Assembly (NCBI GenBank): GCA_006176705.1
Contig: QRFJ01002118.1
Span: forward strand, 206,348 to 270,347
Reading direction: 5' to 3'
Source: Cocos nucifera
Lineage: Eukaryota; Streptophyta; Magnoliopsida; Arecales; Arecaceae
Length of the DNA: 64,000 nucleotides
Positions 1 to 11,990 of the stretch are shown one piece after another (within the stretch, counting starts at the first letter, position 1; each line of letters opens with the position of its first letter). The position numbers and the translations under genes are program-made. The notes under the pieces are model-generated. The model was given only the letters and a program-made list of their open reading frames with translations, made no database searches and was not told the DNA's origin.

Positions 1-1874
1 TAATAAGAAAGTCTACCTTCTTATCGATGACGGGCTCGATGTTGCAGTAGTGTGTCTGGTTCTTTGACTTGAGGTACATCGATAATTCATCTTGAGGGTG
101 TTGTAGTTTAACTACACCATAACTCAATCTCCTAGCCATTCGAAATCCTGAGGTGTATGTTGGCTATAGTACGTTCATTGTAGGAATTAGATTGCACTAA
201 TAAGGAATCTATCTACGTTGATAGATGAGGAGTAGCCCTATGATGATCATGAGAATTGAGTCCATAAGCCCATAATCATGGCAGAGTAAAGATAATAGAA
301 AGAGTTTCTATAAGGATTTTACATAGGACTCAAATCGAATGATTAATTCATATGATGGATATTGAGTTTGACGAGTTTACCTTAACCCTAATCCTGTCGG
401 GGCTCAAGATAGAAGAACCCAATCACATAGGTAGCTACACTAAGAGGTTCACTTTTAGTTCTGATGGATTGCCATGATATACTGCTAGGTGTCACTGGTG
501 GATTTTGGAAGCAATTAGAATGATTTTGATGATCGATCATTCTAATTGTATGAATCAGAAAAGTTTTGGTCCATTGAAAGGTATTTTGATGATGTCGATG
601 ATGGAGATCATGACATATCTCAGTATCATACGAAATTGAATCTAACTAGATCATATAAATAAAAGTTTGGATCTGGATGTCATCAATTGAGCTAATGTAG
701 TTTGATTGATTTGGATTAGATCCAATCAGGTTCAAGGTAATCATGCTAGCACACGATTAAGCTTGACTTTTTTTTCTATAATTTTTTTTCATCGCAACTG
801 AGTCAAATTTGATTTGACTCATTTCTGTATCTTTAATGATTTTATTTTCATCTAACTAGAACAAGTCTTGGTTAGATTAATTATGAAAATTAAATTCATT
901 CATAGTGCAATTGGACTAGGGTCAATAGTTGACCCAATTGAGAGAATTGAAGGTCATATGATCAGAGAATTTTAGAAATTTCTATAAAAATTATTTTATT
1001 TTAATTTTTGGATATATGATAGGGAATGAGTCATACTTTGGGTGTGCAAAATTTTGTAATTTTTGGAGATCCCTAGATCAGATTTTGATAGAGTTTTATT
1101 TGGATCAAACTCTTGAGGGAAGAGTCCTAGATGCACATGGACTCTTCCTTATCCTTTCATGCCACCACCTTCTAGATGGATTTTTGGCATCAAAATTAAA
1201 TGGGATCTGGTGTTTTTCATGGAGATCAGGTCCTAGGATCCCAATGGTCTAATTAATAAGATTTTTGGTCAGAAAGAAACTCTTTATGATGCTATGTCTT
1301 GTATAAGAACTCTTCTTATAAAATTGCCTCAATGTAATTTATTTTTTTCACATGCAAAGAAGCCTTCCCTCTAATATCCACACCTCCTCTATCCTTTCTC
1401 TCCCTCTCTTCTACATGCCTAAAAAGTTAGGCATAAATCTGAGTTGAAAGTCTAAGAGTTTTGGCACAAGATTCAACATCTACGTGACGGTGTTTGTGAG
1501 ACGAATAGGCTGCCCTCAAAAGTCATTTTGAAGGCTTTTCAAATCAGATCCAGATCTAATTTTTGGAGAAGAGATTCATGAGGAGAAGATATTCAGATTT
1601 TATCCAAGTAAATACTGGTAGAGGCTAGGCACGTGCGTGGTTCCTTCCAGAATCTCAGTAATCAATAGGATCATCGTAGGATAATTAGATTACTAAATCA
1701 GGTACTTAAAATTTAATTTAATTTTATTTTATTTTTAAATTTTAATATTAGATATCTATGATCAAATTTGAGAAGTCTCAGATCTAATTAAAATTTTTAA
1801 AAAAAAATTTAAAATATTTTTTAGATCCAATCAGATCTGAACGATCCTGTGCCAGAAAAATAAGTTTTCCTTCA
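1..1874 (+). repeat. A1 5' LTR (left end missing)
   Basis: Matches the family-A LTR from roughly base 392 onward and ends in CCTTCA two bases before the primer-binding site. A full copy (A4 5' LTR) is 2282 bp. The central part resembles the A1 3' LTR more than the A2/A4 LTRs, so A1 belongs to a separate sub-lineage. Confidence 0.9.
1317..1324 (+). promoter_or_regulatory. Candidate TATA box of A1 5' LTR
   Basis: TATAAAAT lies about 560 bp before the LTR end, near where the A4 LTR has TATAAATA. The assignment is by position and motif only. Confidence 0.4.
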
Positions 1875-1876
1875 AC

Positions 1877-1890
1877 TGGTATCAGAGCCA
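1877..1890 (+). other. A1 primer-binding site
   Basis: TGGTATCAGAGCCA follows the LTR after the two bases AC. This is the usual plant copia site complementary to the 3' end of initiator-Met tRNA, and it fixes the 5' LTR end at 1874. Confidence 0.95.
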
Positions 1891-3583
1891 GGTTGCAGTT
1901 CTTTGGATTTATTTTAGATCTATTTTTTTTTTATATTTTATTTGATATTAAAAAGTTTTAGATGTCACACCAAATTTAATTAGATTTAAAATTAAAAAAT
2001 TAAAATTAAATCATTTAGATCTAATATATATGAGATGCATGACTAGATTGGGAATAGAATAGTTCTATGTATAGTCTAGTATAATCATGTTGTGTTATTT
2101 TGATTAAATATAATTTTAGATCTATTTAATTTTTATTTTTTTAATATTATAATTATTATAATTAAATCTAAAAAATAGAAAATAAAGTTTTTAAATTTTA
2201 ATTTATTCATATGTGATATGAAAAGATGCATGTTTAGACTAGTTGTAGAATAGTTCTACAAATTATCTAGAATAGTTTTATTTTGATATGATCAAATTTA
2301 AATCTATTTTTTAGATATTATATATGATATTTTATATCTAAAAAATATGCATGTTTAATTTAGTGCTGATATATGAGATGTATGCAAAATATGTATTACT
2401 TAGATCATTAATTATGTATGTGATATATGATCTAGATCTAACTAGTTTTGTAGTTTCAATTATATTTTTGATTAAGGCGTTCTCCTTAGCCATCCGATCA
2501 TAAGAATAAAATAGGATTTAAAAACCCTCTCTTTCCATTCGATGAGGTGTTCTTATAGTGTGTAGGGGTGCAGTGCGTTCATCCTTAATCAGAAATTAGA
2601 ACTTATTTTCTACAAAACCCTAGATCATGAAACCCTGAGATTTTGATACATGTTTTTTATTTATGAACCCAAACTTAATTAAAAATTAAGATTATGAAAC
2701 TAATTAGGTCTAAAATTAAGAATTTTCAAATCTAAGATATTTTCATAAAATTGGATTCGAGCTTGGATAGCTCAATTAGGTCTAGCGGTTGATCAAATCG
2801 AATCAAGAGTTGGTTAGGTGGGATCAAGAGTACTTAGAATTGACCAGCCTAATAATTGTAAGTCTGGGTCAAGGTCGACTCATAGCCATATATGTCGATC
2901 TAATTAAGATCTAATTTGGCTCCATGGTTTGAGCCTGGATTGTAGGCTAACCCAATTAGTTCTGGTTCAATAATTTGGTATCTAAGGTAAGTTTGGCAGA
3001 TACGATCGATTGATTTTTAATTGAAAGCTACTCGACCTGAATGCGTTCTTGTCGTGTTAATGGTATATCCCTTTCACTGGTCTCACTTACTTGGCCATTT
3101 GTGTTAACCTAGTTCTGATTTGAGGTGGTTAATAGTTCAAGCTAACCCATGCCACTAGGCTTGTCATAACCATTATGACTGAGTCAAGTCAAAGAGACCA
3201 AAATTGAATCTCCCTAAGAAAAGATTAAGTCAATTGGTCTTTCACCATTGTAGATGTGCGGGCCCTTCCCAGGGTTGATTGTTCTCGACTGGTTATAGTG
3301 GCTCAATTACACTGGAAAGATGCAACCACATCTATTAGACATTGGATGCTATGGATTGGAGGATGGGTTGGGCTCAATATTTTGGATACGGTGAGGGACT
3401 CAATCAGAAATCCAATTTATGCAAATGGTGGGTCTGACTTAGCTAAAGAGTGGATCAATATTTTGGACATGATGAGATTCATGAATTAGAGATCAGGATT
3501 AGGTGCATCATGATTAGAGAATCATTGGATAAGAGTTGTCCACTCATCGATTGACCCATCACCAATAACTATTAGGTGAGGTA
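1891..3583 (+). other. A1 untranslated leader, first segment
   Basis: Non-coding leader between PBS and gag, collinear with the A4 leader (57358-59221). It contains the conserved paired segments described separately and a conserved GC-richer block near 3255-3310. Small open frames here are not conserved with A4 and are not called as genes. It is cut at 3583 by solo LTR S1. Confidence 0.85.
2469..2591 (+). other. Conserved long-range stem in A leader RNA (A1)
   Basis: TGATTAAGG at 2469 is complementary to CCTTAATCA ending at 2591. Inside it ATAAGAA pairs with TTCTTAT, giving two nested stems closing a loop of about 40 nt. The same two pairs occur at the same leader position in the diverged copy A4. 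A role in RNA dimerisation, packaging or translation is inference only. Confidence 0.55.
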
Positions 3584-5865
3584 TGAAGGAAAAACCCTAT
3601 TTTTCGAATCAGGTTCATTCAGATCTGATTTGATCAAGAGAAATATTTTAAAGATTTTTCTCTTAGATCTAAATCAGATCTAAGACTCTTCAAATCTAAC
3701 TTTTTGATCTGATAAAATAAAATAAAAATAAAAATAAATTAAATCTAATTTAATTATACCTTTATTATGGGTAATTCTATTACCCTATGATAATCTCGAT
3801 GTTTGCCTGAGGTTCTGCATGTAGCCATGCAAGCACCTGGCCTCTACTAGTATCCACTCAGGCAAGATCTGGAGATCTTTTTTTTCTCAATCTATGCCCC
3901 AAAAATTAGATCTAGATCTGATCTTGAAGATCTTCAAAACATCTTTTGAAGATTAGTTGTTGTCTCCTACAGCAGTGCTACCTTCTTTCTTTCCTATCAC
4001 CTTTCTCTTGCTTGGATCGCACCAAACTCGAGCCCAAAGCCTCTTGGGCATGAAAAGGAGAGAGAGGATCAGAGGGTGGCATGGAGAAGGAGGGAGAGGG
4101 GCTATGTGGTGTGGCAAAGGGCAGAAACTCCAAATCCTAGGCGTAGATAGGGTTTATATAGATCCTACTGCGCCATGCAGTGCCACATCATCCCGACCAA
4201 TCATGGCTTTTTATGCAATCAGATCTAAATCTAATTAATTGGATGACATCATCTGATCCAATCAGATTAGAGTCCATCACAAACCACCTTAGGTGGCACC
4301 AAGACTGGTCAAAGAAGACTCTTTGGTGCCACCTTAGTAGAAAGCATGAAGCAACCTGGAGTCCCATCTGTATGGGACTCCAGGCATCATCCTCATTGGG
4401 AGCACGCCTCCCTAGGCATGCACCCCCTCTCTTTCTACTTATTAGTAGGGGACAAAGCTCCATCTTCTCTCCTATGGGTGCATGACACATGGGCAGATGT
4501 CTAAGTGTCAAAGATCAACATTTGACCAAAGTCCAAAGTTAGCAGGTGACGAAAAAAGGGAAGTATTATCTCAAATTTATCTCATAAATTAAGATAACCC
4601 TTTTTTGATCTAGACAAGCTCCAGTCAGATCAGGTAAAAATTTCTGAGTGAGTCCAAAAATATTTAGCTCAGTTGAGACAACTTTTAATGATTGTTAAAG
4701 GAGAATATCAGGCTCAATCGTGTGCTAGCATGATTTTCTTGAACCTAATTGAATCTTATTCAAATCAATTGAATTGGATTAGTCCAATTGATAATATTCA
4801 GATCTAAACCCTTGTTTGTGTGACCTAGTTAGGTTCAATTTCATATGATAATGAGATATGTCATGATCTCTATCATCGACATCATCAAAACATCTTTCGA
4901 TGGATCAGAACTTTTCTGATTTAGATAACTAGTACGATCGATCATCCAAATTATTCTAATTGCTCTCAAAATCTACCAGTGACACCTAGCAGCATATGGT
5001 GGCAATCCATCAGAACTAAAAATGAACCTCTCGATGAAGTTACCTATGTGATTAAGTTTCTCTATCTTAAGCTCTGATCAGATTAGGATTAAGGTGATCT
5101 CGTCAAACCCTAATTTCTGTCATATAAATTAATCATTCGATTCAAGTCTAACATGAAAATCCTAATAGAAACTCTTTCTATTATTTCACTCTACCATGGC
5201 CATGGGCTTATGGACTTGATTCTCATGATCATCATAGGGTTGGTCCTCATCTACCGAGGTAGATAGATCCCCTATTGGTGCAATCCAATTCCTATAATGA
5301 ACATGCTATAGCCAACATACACCTCAGAATTTCAAATGGCTAGGAGATCGAGTTATGCTATAGTCAAACTATAACACCCTCAAGGTGAACTGCCGATGCA
5401 CCTCAAGTCAAAGAACCAGACACACCACTGTAGCTTCGAGCCAGTCATTGACGAGAAGGTAGACTTCCTCATGACTGCTCGAGGTGGTCACGCTCAGTGC
5501 CCTCATTCTCTAGCGAGTACCTATACTCTCGCTTCGGTGTCTCTACACCATAGACTCAAGACTCATCTACCCTAAAGAAGCAATCATACACCAACCTTCC
5601 AGATCAATCACCATCCTTATGATAATCCTATGGTCGGAAATATTTTATGAGTCAATAATGAAAATTCATGTCTTAAATTTTTAACTCTTGAAAATATGAA
5701 CTATCATTACCATTAACTCAAGGGATGTATCACAGACACTTTCAAATATACACTGTGATAGAAAATAATCTATTTTATTATTTATAGTCAAAATTATAAT
5801 TTTACCCTTAGATGTGTATTACAAGTGTTAGTCAATTTTGGCTTCTGGAGCACACATATCTAACA
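3584..5865 (-). repeat. S1: solo family-A LTR inside A1 leader
   Basis: Exactly 2282 bp, the same length as the A4 5' LTR. On the plus strand it begins TGAAGG and ends CTAACA, the reverse complement of an A LTR. It is flanked by AGGTA (3579-3583) and AGGTG (5866-5870), a five-base target duplication with one change. The uninterrupted site in A4 reads GTGAGGTGATGAG. No internal region is present, so it is a solo LTR left by recombination between the two LTRs of a former full element. A TATA-like stretch in reverse orientation lies near 4154-4160. Confidence 0.95.
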
Positions 5866-5968
5866 AGGTGGTGAGCCAATCGGTGGGACCGCACCATCCA
5901 TTAGAAATTAATTGATCGTGAAGATTTTCGCATCTCTACCTAGGGAGTGTAGGGATTTGAGAAAATAG
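5866..5968 (+). other. A1 leader, second segment
   Basis: Resumes the A leader at the S1 target duplication, including the conserved stretch around GGGACCGCACCA. It ends with AATAG (5964-5968), the left target duplication of C1. The matching A4 sequence is at about 59030-59128. Confidence 0.9.
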
Positions 5969-6134
5969 TGCGAGAATTTGTGAGGCTCCCATTACTTGGA
6001 AGGCCACAGGAAGAGTCAGGGGGTTGGCTCTGGAGATTTCAGGGGCTTGGTTAGTGCTTCAGAGACCTGGGATACAATGTGAAGCAAGAAACCAAAGTCG
6101 AAGAATCAAGACTGTAGAAAGAAAATTTTCTATA

Positions 6135-6325
6135 GGTTAGCTGGCTCAGTCCAAAACTGGGTCGGCTAAGTCTCAGTGCACAGATAAAATAGAGAGCTGT
6201 GCATTCGAGACTGCTGGCATGGCACAAAATTGGGCCAGCTCAGTTTTAGACTGAGCTGACCTAATGAAACTTAGCCAGCTTAGTGCTGAGATTGATCTAG
6301 CTCAGTGCGACTGAGCCGGCTCAGT
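6135..6325 (+). promoter_or_regulatory. Palindrome cluster in C1 U3
   Basis: About seven imperfect copies of a short self-complementary motif of the form TGAGCCGGCTCAGT lie within 190 bp, ending some 220 bp upstream of the TATA box. The 3' LTR has the same cluster at about 12618-12810 and C2 a related one. By analogy with repeated U3 boxes in Tnt1 and Tto1, these may bind regulators. That is inference. Confidence 0.6.
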
Positions 6326-6543
6326 GCGCGGGCAGAGTTACGCGAGGGTCTATTTTGGGCTAGGATCTGGGTTGATCATAGGGGTTTTAAGGCCTGATTT
6401 GAGATGTCTTAAGGGGGCTAATTCATGTATGATTTGGGTCTAGATTCAGAAGATGAGAGCATGGGAGACATGGGTGTACATGGTCTCGGTGAGTGCTTTC
6501 ATGTATTGGGTTAGCCAGAGAGTCTTTTGTTGGACCTAATGGC

Positions 6544-6555
6544 TATATATAAATA
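6544..6555 (+). promoter_or_regulatory. C1 5' LTR TATA box
   Basis: TATATATAAATA, matched in the 3' LTR by TATAAATA at 13029-13036. It is followed by a pyrimidine-rich stretch typical of the start of R/U5. Confidence 0.7.
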
Positions 6556-6911
6556 CATAGGTTGTATTAGGGTTTCATTAATGCTATGGAATACAGACCT
6601 TTCTCCCTCAATTCTCTCTTCTTCTCTTCTCTCTAGAGTTGCTGCCCTAGTATTCTTAAAGAAGCCCTAGAGAAGGGGGCATCTCCCTTAAGCCCAAGAA
6701 GAGAGGTGCCCCATCATAGATCTAGGTAGAGGATCAGTGGTTTGCTGTCCATAGAGAATGTCATAGGTTCCTTCAGATCCGTGCTAAAGATCAGGAGCTT
6801 CCGCAATATGGTATCGAGGCTTGTGATGCCAAGGATGATTGGCATTCGAGCGATATCATGGAACATCAATTGGTATTAGGGAGAGATGATGCCAGTTGGT
6901 GCACTTACATT

Positions 6912-6924
6912 TGGTATTAAAGCC
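6912..6924 (+). other. C1 primer-binding site, degenerate
   Basis: TGGTATTAAAGCC lies two bases after the LTR end and differs from the usual TGGTATCAGAGCC at two positions. Confidence 0.75.
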
Positions 6925-7952
6925 TAATGGTGCATGGAAGGGAAGGAGAAGTCGTACAAGTGAAATCAAAAATCTGCATAAGGATTCCATGGTATGTCTC
7001 AAATCTATCTTTGTTATTGCTGTGGTTTGGCCAATCGAGAGCAGCGAGTTGAAGGTGGAGGTTGAGAGGTTTAACGGAAAGAGATTTTCCTGGGGTGAAA
7101 GGATTTGGTGCATGATTTGCTGATCGGTCTTGGTGGAAAGGCCGGGGTCTACGATGCTTATATGACAGGCAGGGAGCATTGGAGTGCTTCAGTAGCACTT
7201 TCTTGGAGATGTAGGGCAGAGAGAGGCTTGACGATGCAGTAGCCGAGAAAGGTATCTCAGTAGAGAGCATCAGGATTCATTAGGAAGATGGACAGTATAG
7301 GACTGTTGAAGAGAGGTTTCCCAAGGGGTAATGGTCGAAGGAAGGCTGAGGAAGTGACTATACATCCTTCAGTGATGGAAAGATGAGAAAATAGTCGGAG
7401 ATGTAATCAATGATTCAATCAGAGCATGAATTTGCGGAGCCTTGGAGTGATGGAGATGGATGATCCATGGAGGTCCAGTAGGTCAGGGCTGGATGGCTGT
7501 AGAGCGGCATAGAGATGAGTCAAAGAGAGCTGGAGTGCTGCAGGAGTGCTACCTTGAAGGCACAGGGGCTGACAAAGGCTCGACGGTGTAGCAGCTGAGG
7601 AGTGTATCTTAGCAGAGAGTGTCAGTGGTATCTCAGGGAGACCGGATGCAGGTCTCAGGGAGAGCCAAGGGATCTTAGGAAGCACCAAGAGGTCTCAGGC
7701 AGTAGGAAGTTTCATGGATCAGGTTTCTTCTACAGGAGCACTAGGGCGAGTCGCGATTTAGGTGGAGGATGGTTCTTCGAGCACAACTGAAGCGATAGCT
7801 GGTGTAGGGGCAGAAGAGAAGGATTAGGATGGAATTTTTTAGGATTCAGTCACTAGATTCAGAAGAGTTGGATGAGCTCTTGGATTTCGAAGGTGCCCAT
7901 GGGTTGTGGAGGTATCTAAGATGGCTTCGAAGAGGGCCGCAGAGTGCGGAGG
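6925..7952 (+). other. C1 internal region, left part, with gag remnant
   Basis: Around 7045-7120 the translated sequence resembles a copia gag N-terminus, with the pattern VERFNGK-F-W. It quickly loses the frame. The rest shows no recognisable domain. Two stretches, about 7180-7280 and 7530-7635, are diverged copies of each other, so there is an internal duplication about 350 bp apart. I assign no gene beyond the gag remnant. Confidence 0.5.
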
Positions 7953-8249
7953 TGTTAGATATATATGCCCTAGAAGCCAGAATTGGCTGACACTTGTAAT
8001 ACACTTTTAGGGGCAAAATTTTAATTTTGACTATAATCAATAAAATGGGTTATTTTCTATCACATATGTGTATTTAGTGTCTGTGATACATCCTTTGAGT
8101 TAATAGTAATGATAATTCATATTTTCAAGAGTTGAAAATTTAAGACATGAATAATCATTATTAACTCATAAAATGCTCCCGACAATCACTTCTCTTTAGT
8201 AGATGAGTCTTGAGTCTATGATATGGAGACACCGAAGTGAGAGTATAGG
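7953..8249 (+). repeat. A2 5' LTR, first 297 bp
   Basis: Starts TGTTAGATATATATG and matches the A2 3' LTR closely, except for a missing stretch of about 47 bp after GCTCCCGAC near 8192. It is cut by the gap. Confidence 0.9.
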
Positions 8250-9249
8250 NNNNNNNNNNNNNNNNNNNNNNNNNNNNNNNNNNNNNNNNNNNNNNNNNNN
8301 NNNNNNNNNNNNNNNNNNNNNNNNNNNNNNNNNNNNNNNNNNNNNNNNNNNNNNNNNNNNNNNNNNNNNNNNNNNNNNNNNNNNNNNNNNNNNNNNNNNN
8401 NNNNNNNNNNNNNNNNNNNNNNNNNNNNNNNNNNNNNNNNNNNNNNNNNNNNNNNNNNNNNNNNNNNNNNNNNNNNNNNNNNNNNNNNNNNNNNNNNNNN
8501 NNNNNNNNNNNNNNNNNNNNNNNNNNNNNNNNNNNNNNNNNNNNNNNNNNNNNNNNNNNNNNNNNNNNNNNNNNNNNNNNNNNNNNNNNNNNNNNNNNNN
8601 NNNNNNNNNNNNNNNNNNNNNNNNNNNNNNNNNNNNNNNNNNNNNNNNNNNNNNNNNNNNNNNNNNNNNNNNNNNNNNNNNNNNNNNNNNNNNNNNNNNN
8701 NNNNNNNNNNNNNNNNNNNNNNNNNNNNNNNNNNNNNNNNNNNNNNNNNNNNNNNNNNNNNNNNNNNNNNNNNNNNNNNNNNNNNNNNNNNNNNNNNNNN
8801 NNNNNNNNNNNNNNNNNNNNNNNNNNNNNNNNNNNNNNNNNNNNNNNNNNNNNNNNNNNNNNNNNNNNNNNNNNNNNNNNNNNNNNNNNNNNNNNNNNNN
8901 NNNNNNNNNNNNNNNNNNNNNNNNNNNNNNNNNNNNNNNNNNNNNNNNNNNNNNNNNNNNNNNNNNNNNNNNNNNNNNNNNNNNNNNNNNNNNNNNNNNN
9001 NNNNNNNNNNNNNNNNNNNNNNNNNNNNNNNNNNNNNNNNNNNNNNNNNNNNNNNNNNNNNNNNNNNNNNNNNNNNNNNNNNNNNNNNNNNNNNNNNNNN
9101 NNNNNNNNNNNNNNNNNNNNNNNNNNNNNNNNNNNNNNNNNNNNNNNNNNNNNNNNNNNNNNNNNNNNNNNNNNNNNNNNNNNNNNNNNNNNNNNNNNNN
9201 NNNNNNNNNNNNNNNNNNNNNNNNNNNNNNNNNNNNNNNNNNNNNNNNN
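8250..9249. other. Assembly gap, 1000 N
   Basis: A run of exactly 1000 N, a typical placeholder size. From the layout of A3 and A4, the missing A2 sequence would be about 7.4 kb if A2 is full length. Translations crossing it are meaningless. Confidence 0.99.
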
Positions 9250-9695
9250 ATGTAGATGATCGAAAGTCGACATCTGGGAGTCTGTTTGTGTGCAATGGTG
9301 GTGCTGTCAGCTGGAAGAGTTTCAAGCAAACCGTGATAGCAGATTCCACCATGGAAGCAGAATATATCGCTGCATCAGAGGCTGCGAAGGAAGCATTCTG
9401 GTACAAGAAGTTTGCTGCAGAAATTGGAGTAATGCCATCAGATGCCATTCCTCTATACTGCGACAACAATGGCGCCATAGCCCTTGCTAAGGAGCCGAGG
9501 TCTCACCAGAAATCCAAGCACATTGAGCGGCGATACCACCTCATCCGCGATTACCTCGAGAAGGGTTACGTCGAGGTCAAGAGAGTCAACTCCACAGATA
9601 ATGTGGCAGACCCACTTACAAAGCCGTTGGGCCAGCAGAAGATCGAAGCCCACCTTGAGATGATGGGACTTAGACTTGTAGCCAATTGGCTTTAG
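9250..9695 (+). CDS. A2 gag-pol 3' end: RNase H domain (partial)
   Basis: The C-terminal part of a copia polyprotein, open from the gap to a TAG stop. RNase H removes the RNA strand from the RNA/DNA hybrid during reverse transcription in the virus-like particle. Visible features are DDRKSTSG near the start, the catalytic-region pattern TMEAEY, then LYCDNNGA, and the terminal block DNVADPLTKPL. It ends LVANWL 14 bases before the 3' LTR, the normal copia arrangement. It is almost identical to the matching part of A3 and is the most intact pol stretch here. Everything upstream is in the gap, so whether the whole polyprotein is open is unknown. Confidence 0.9.
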
Positions 9696-9697
9696 GA

Positions 9698-9709
9698 CAA
9701 GTGGGAGAT
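9698..9709 (+). other. A2 polypurine tract
   Basis: The purine-rich sequence ACAAGTGGGAGA is followed by T and the LTR. This is the plus-strand primer site used in reverse transcription. Confidence 0.85.
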
Positions 9710-11990
9710 TGTTAGATATATGTGCCCTAGAAGCCAGAATTGGCTGACACTTGTAATACACTTCTAGGGGCAAAATTATAATTTTGACTAAAATCAATAA
9801 AATGGGTTATTTTCTATCACATATGTGTATTTAGTGTCTGTGATACATCCTTTGAGTTAATGGTAATGATAATTCATATTTTCAAGAGTTGAAAATTTAA
9901 GACATGAATAATCATTATTAACTCATAAAATGCTCCCGACCATAGGATCATCACGAGGATGGTGATTGATCCGGAAGGTTGGTGTACAATCGCTTCTCTT
10001 TAGTAGATGAGTCTTGAGTCTACGGTGTGGAGACACCGGAGCGAGAGTACAGATACTCGTTAGAGAACGAGGGCACTGAGCGTGACCACCTCGAGTAGTC
10101 ATTAGGAAGTCTACCTTCTCGTCAATGACTGACTCGATGCTGCAGTAGTGTGTCTGGTTCTTTGACCTGAGGTGCATCGGCAGTTCACCTTGAGGGTGTT
10201 ATAGTTTGACTACACCATTAACTCGATCTCCTAGCCATATGGAACCCTGAGGTGTATGTTGGCTATAGCATGTTCATTGTAGGAACTGGATTGCATCAAG
10301 ATGGAATCTATCTACCTCGGTGGTAGAGGAGCAGCCCTATGATGATCATGAGAATCAAGTCCAGAAGCCCATGGCCATGGCAGAGTGAAATAATAGAAAG
10401 AGTTTCTATTTAGATTTTCACATCGGACTTGAATCGAATGATTACATCATATGACAGAACTAGGGTTTGACGAGTTCACCTTAACCCTAATCTGATCGGG
10501 GCTCAAGATAGAAGAACTTAATCACACAGGTAGCTGCACCAAGAGGTTCGCATTCAGCTCTGATGGGTTGCCACCATATACTGCTAGGTGTCACTGGTGG
10601 ATTTTGGGAGCAATTAGAATGATTTAGATGATCGATCATTCTAGCTGTTCGAATCAGAAGAGTTCTGATCCATCGAAAGGAGTTTCGATGATGTCGATGA
10701 TAGAGATCATGACATATCCCATTACCATACAGAACTGAACCTAACTGGGTCACACAAACAAGGGTTTGAATCTGGTGATCATCAATTGAACTGATCTCCA
10801 GTTCAATTGATCTGAATGAGATTCAATTAGGTTCAAGAAAATCGTGCTAGCACTCGATTGAACCTAACGTTCTTCTTTTACTATCATAAATAGTTGTCCT
10901 GACTGAGCCAAAGGAGTTTGTGCTCGATCAGAGGCCTTCACTTGGTCTGACTGGAGCCTGTCCAAGGTCAGAAAAGGGTTGTCTTATTTTGTAAGACAAT
11001 ACCTGCCATTTTTGGTCACCTGCCATTTCTCGTCCTTTGACTTTGGTCAAAAGTTGACCTTTGACTGGTCAAATGTTGACCATTGACACTTTGACTTCTG
11101 TCCACATGTCATGCACCTATTGGAGAGCTGGTGGGGGCTTGTCCCCCTGCCAGAACCTGGCAAGGAGGAGGGCGCACGCCACCCTTGGCGTGTGCCCAAG
11201 CTGGAGGCGCCCAGGAGTCCCTGTTGGATAGGGACTCCATCTCCTTTTTGGATTCCGATTAGACTTCTCCTAAGAACCAAGTTTGACTGGTCTTAGGCAC
11301 CATCTAAGGAGGAATCCAAGGGACTCTATTCCCACCAATCAGATTTAGATCTGATTTCACAAAGGGTTGTGATTGGTTGGGAAGAAGAGGAGTTGGATCA
11401 CGCATAGTCTATAAATAAGACCCTGCGCCCAACTCAAAGAGCATTGAAAAGAATAAAATTCCCATGCCCCAAGGCTGCCTCTCTCCTCCTCCTCCATGCC
11501 AAGTCCATCTTCTCCCTCTCCTCTCCATGCCCAAAGTAGTTTGGGATCTTGGTTGGTGCAATCCAGATGAGAGAAAGGCGACAGAAAGCTAGAAGGCTGC
11601 GCTGCTGCAAAGGACAACTGCTGATCTTCGAAAGGTATTTTGAAGATCCTCCAAATCAGATTCCAGATCTAATTTTTGGAGATGTGATAGAGAAGAAGAG
11701 GATCTCCAGATCCAGCCTGAGTGGATACCGGTAGAGGCCAGGCACTTGCGTGGCTAGATCCAGAACCTTCCGCTGCTTACAGGATCATCAACGGATAATA
11801 GGATTACCCTACATCAAGGTAAATTAAATTTGATTTAATTTATCTAAATTTATTTTAATTATTAAAATAATAAAATCAGATCTAAAATATCCCAGATCTG
11901 ATTGGATCAAAGAGAAAAATTTTTGAAATATATCTCTTGATCCGATCAGATCTGAACGAACCTGGTTCGAAAAATCAGGATTTTCCTTCT
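9710..11990 (+). repeat. A2 3' LTR
   Basis: About 2280 bp, starting TGTTAGATATATGTG and almost identical to the A4 LTRs over its length. The last base is probably mutated (CCTTCT). The boundary with C1 is uncertain by a few bases. Confidence 0.9.
11410..11417 (+). promoter_or_regulatory. A2 3' LTR TATA box
   Basis: TATAAATA followed by AAGACCCTGCGCCC, identical in context to the A4 box at 56762. Confidence 0.7.

Larger units (their letters stand above)
5969..6909 (+). repeat. C1 5' LTR
   Basis: Starts TGCGAGAATTTG and ends ACTTACA. It is collinear with the 3' LTR at 12447-13389, both having the same palindrome cluster, TATA region and U5. The expected start is TGTGAG, so one base has changed. 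Confidence 0.9.
7953..11990 (+). mobile_element. A2: young family-A retrotransposon with assembly gap
   Basis: Begins with 297 bp of A LTR, continues into a 1000-N gap, then resumes in RNase H and ends with a full-length 3' LTR. Sequence after the gap is almost identical to A3 and A4. The C1 internal region flanks both ends. No target duplication is obvious: the left flank is GGAGG, while the right end reads CCTTCT where CCTTCA is expected, followed by TACTA. Confidence 0.85.

Noticed and set aside
4188..4511. Frames of about 100 codons inside solo LTR S1
   Set aside because: They overlap on both strands, are not conserved in other A LTRs and lie in non-coding LTR.
6856..7790. Host-gene-like frames in the C1 internal region
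   Set aside because: Only a short gag-like pattern is recognisable; frames on both strands are short and lie between C1 LTRs.
8161..9478. Long reading frames crossing the N run on both strands
   Set aside because: They exist only because N translates as X. No real sequence supports them.
10487..10753. A conserved 88-codon frame repeated at 10487, 55839 and 63165 on the minus strand
   Set aside because: It recurs only because the young A LTRs are nearly identical. Older A LTRs do not keep the frame.
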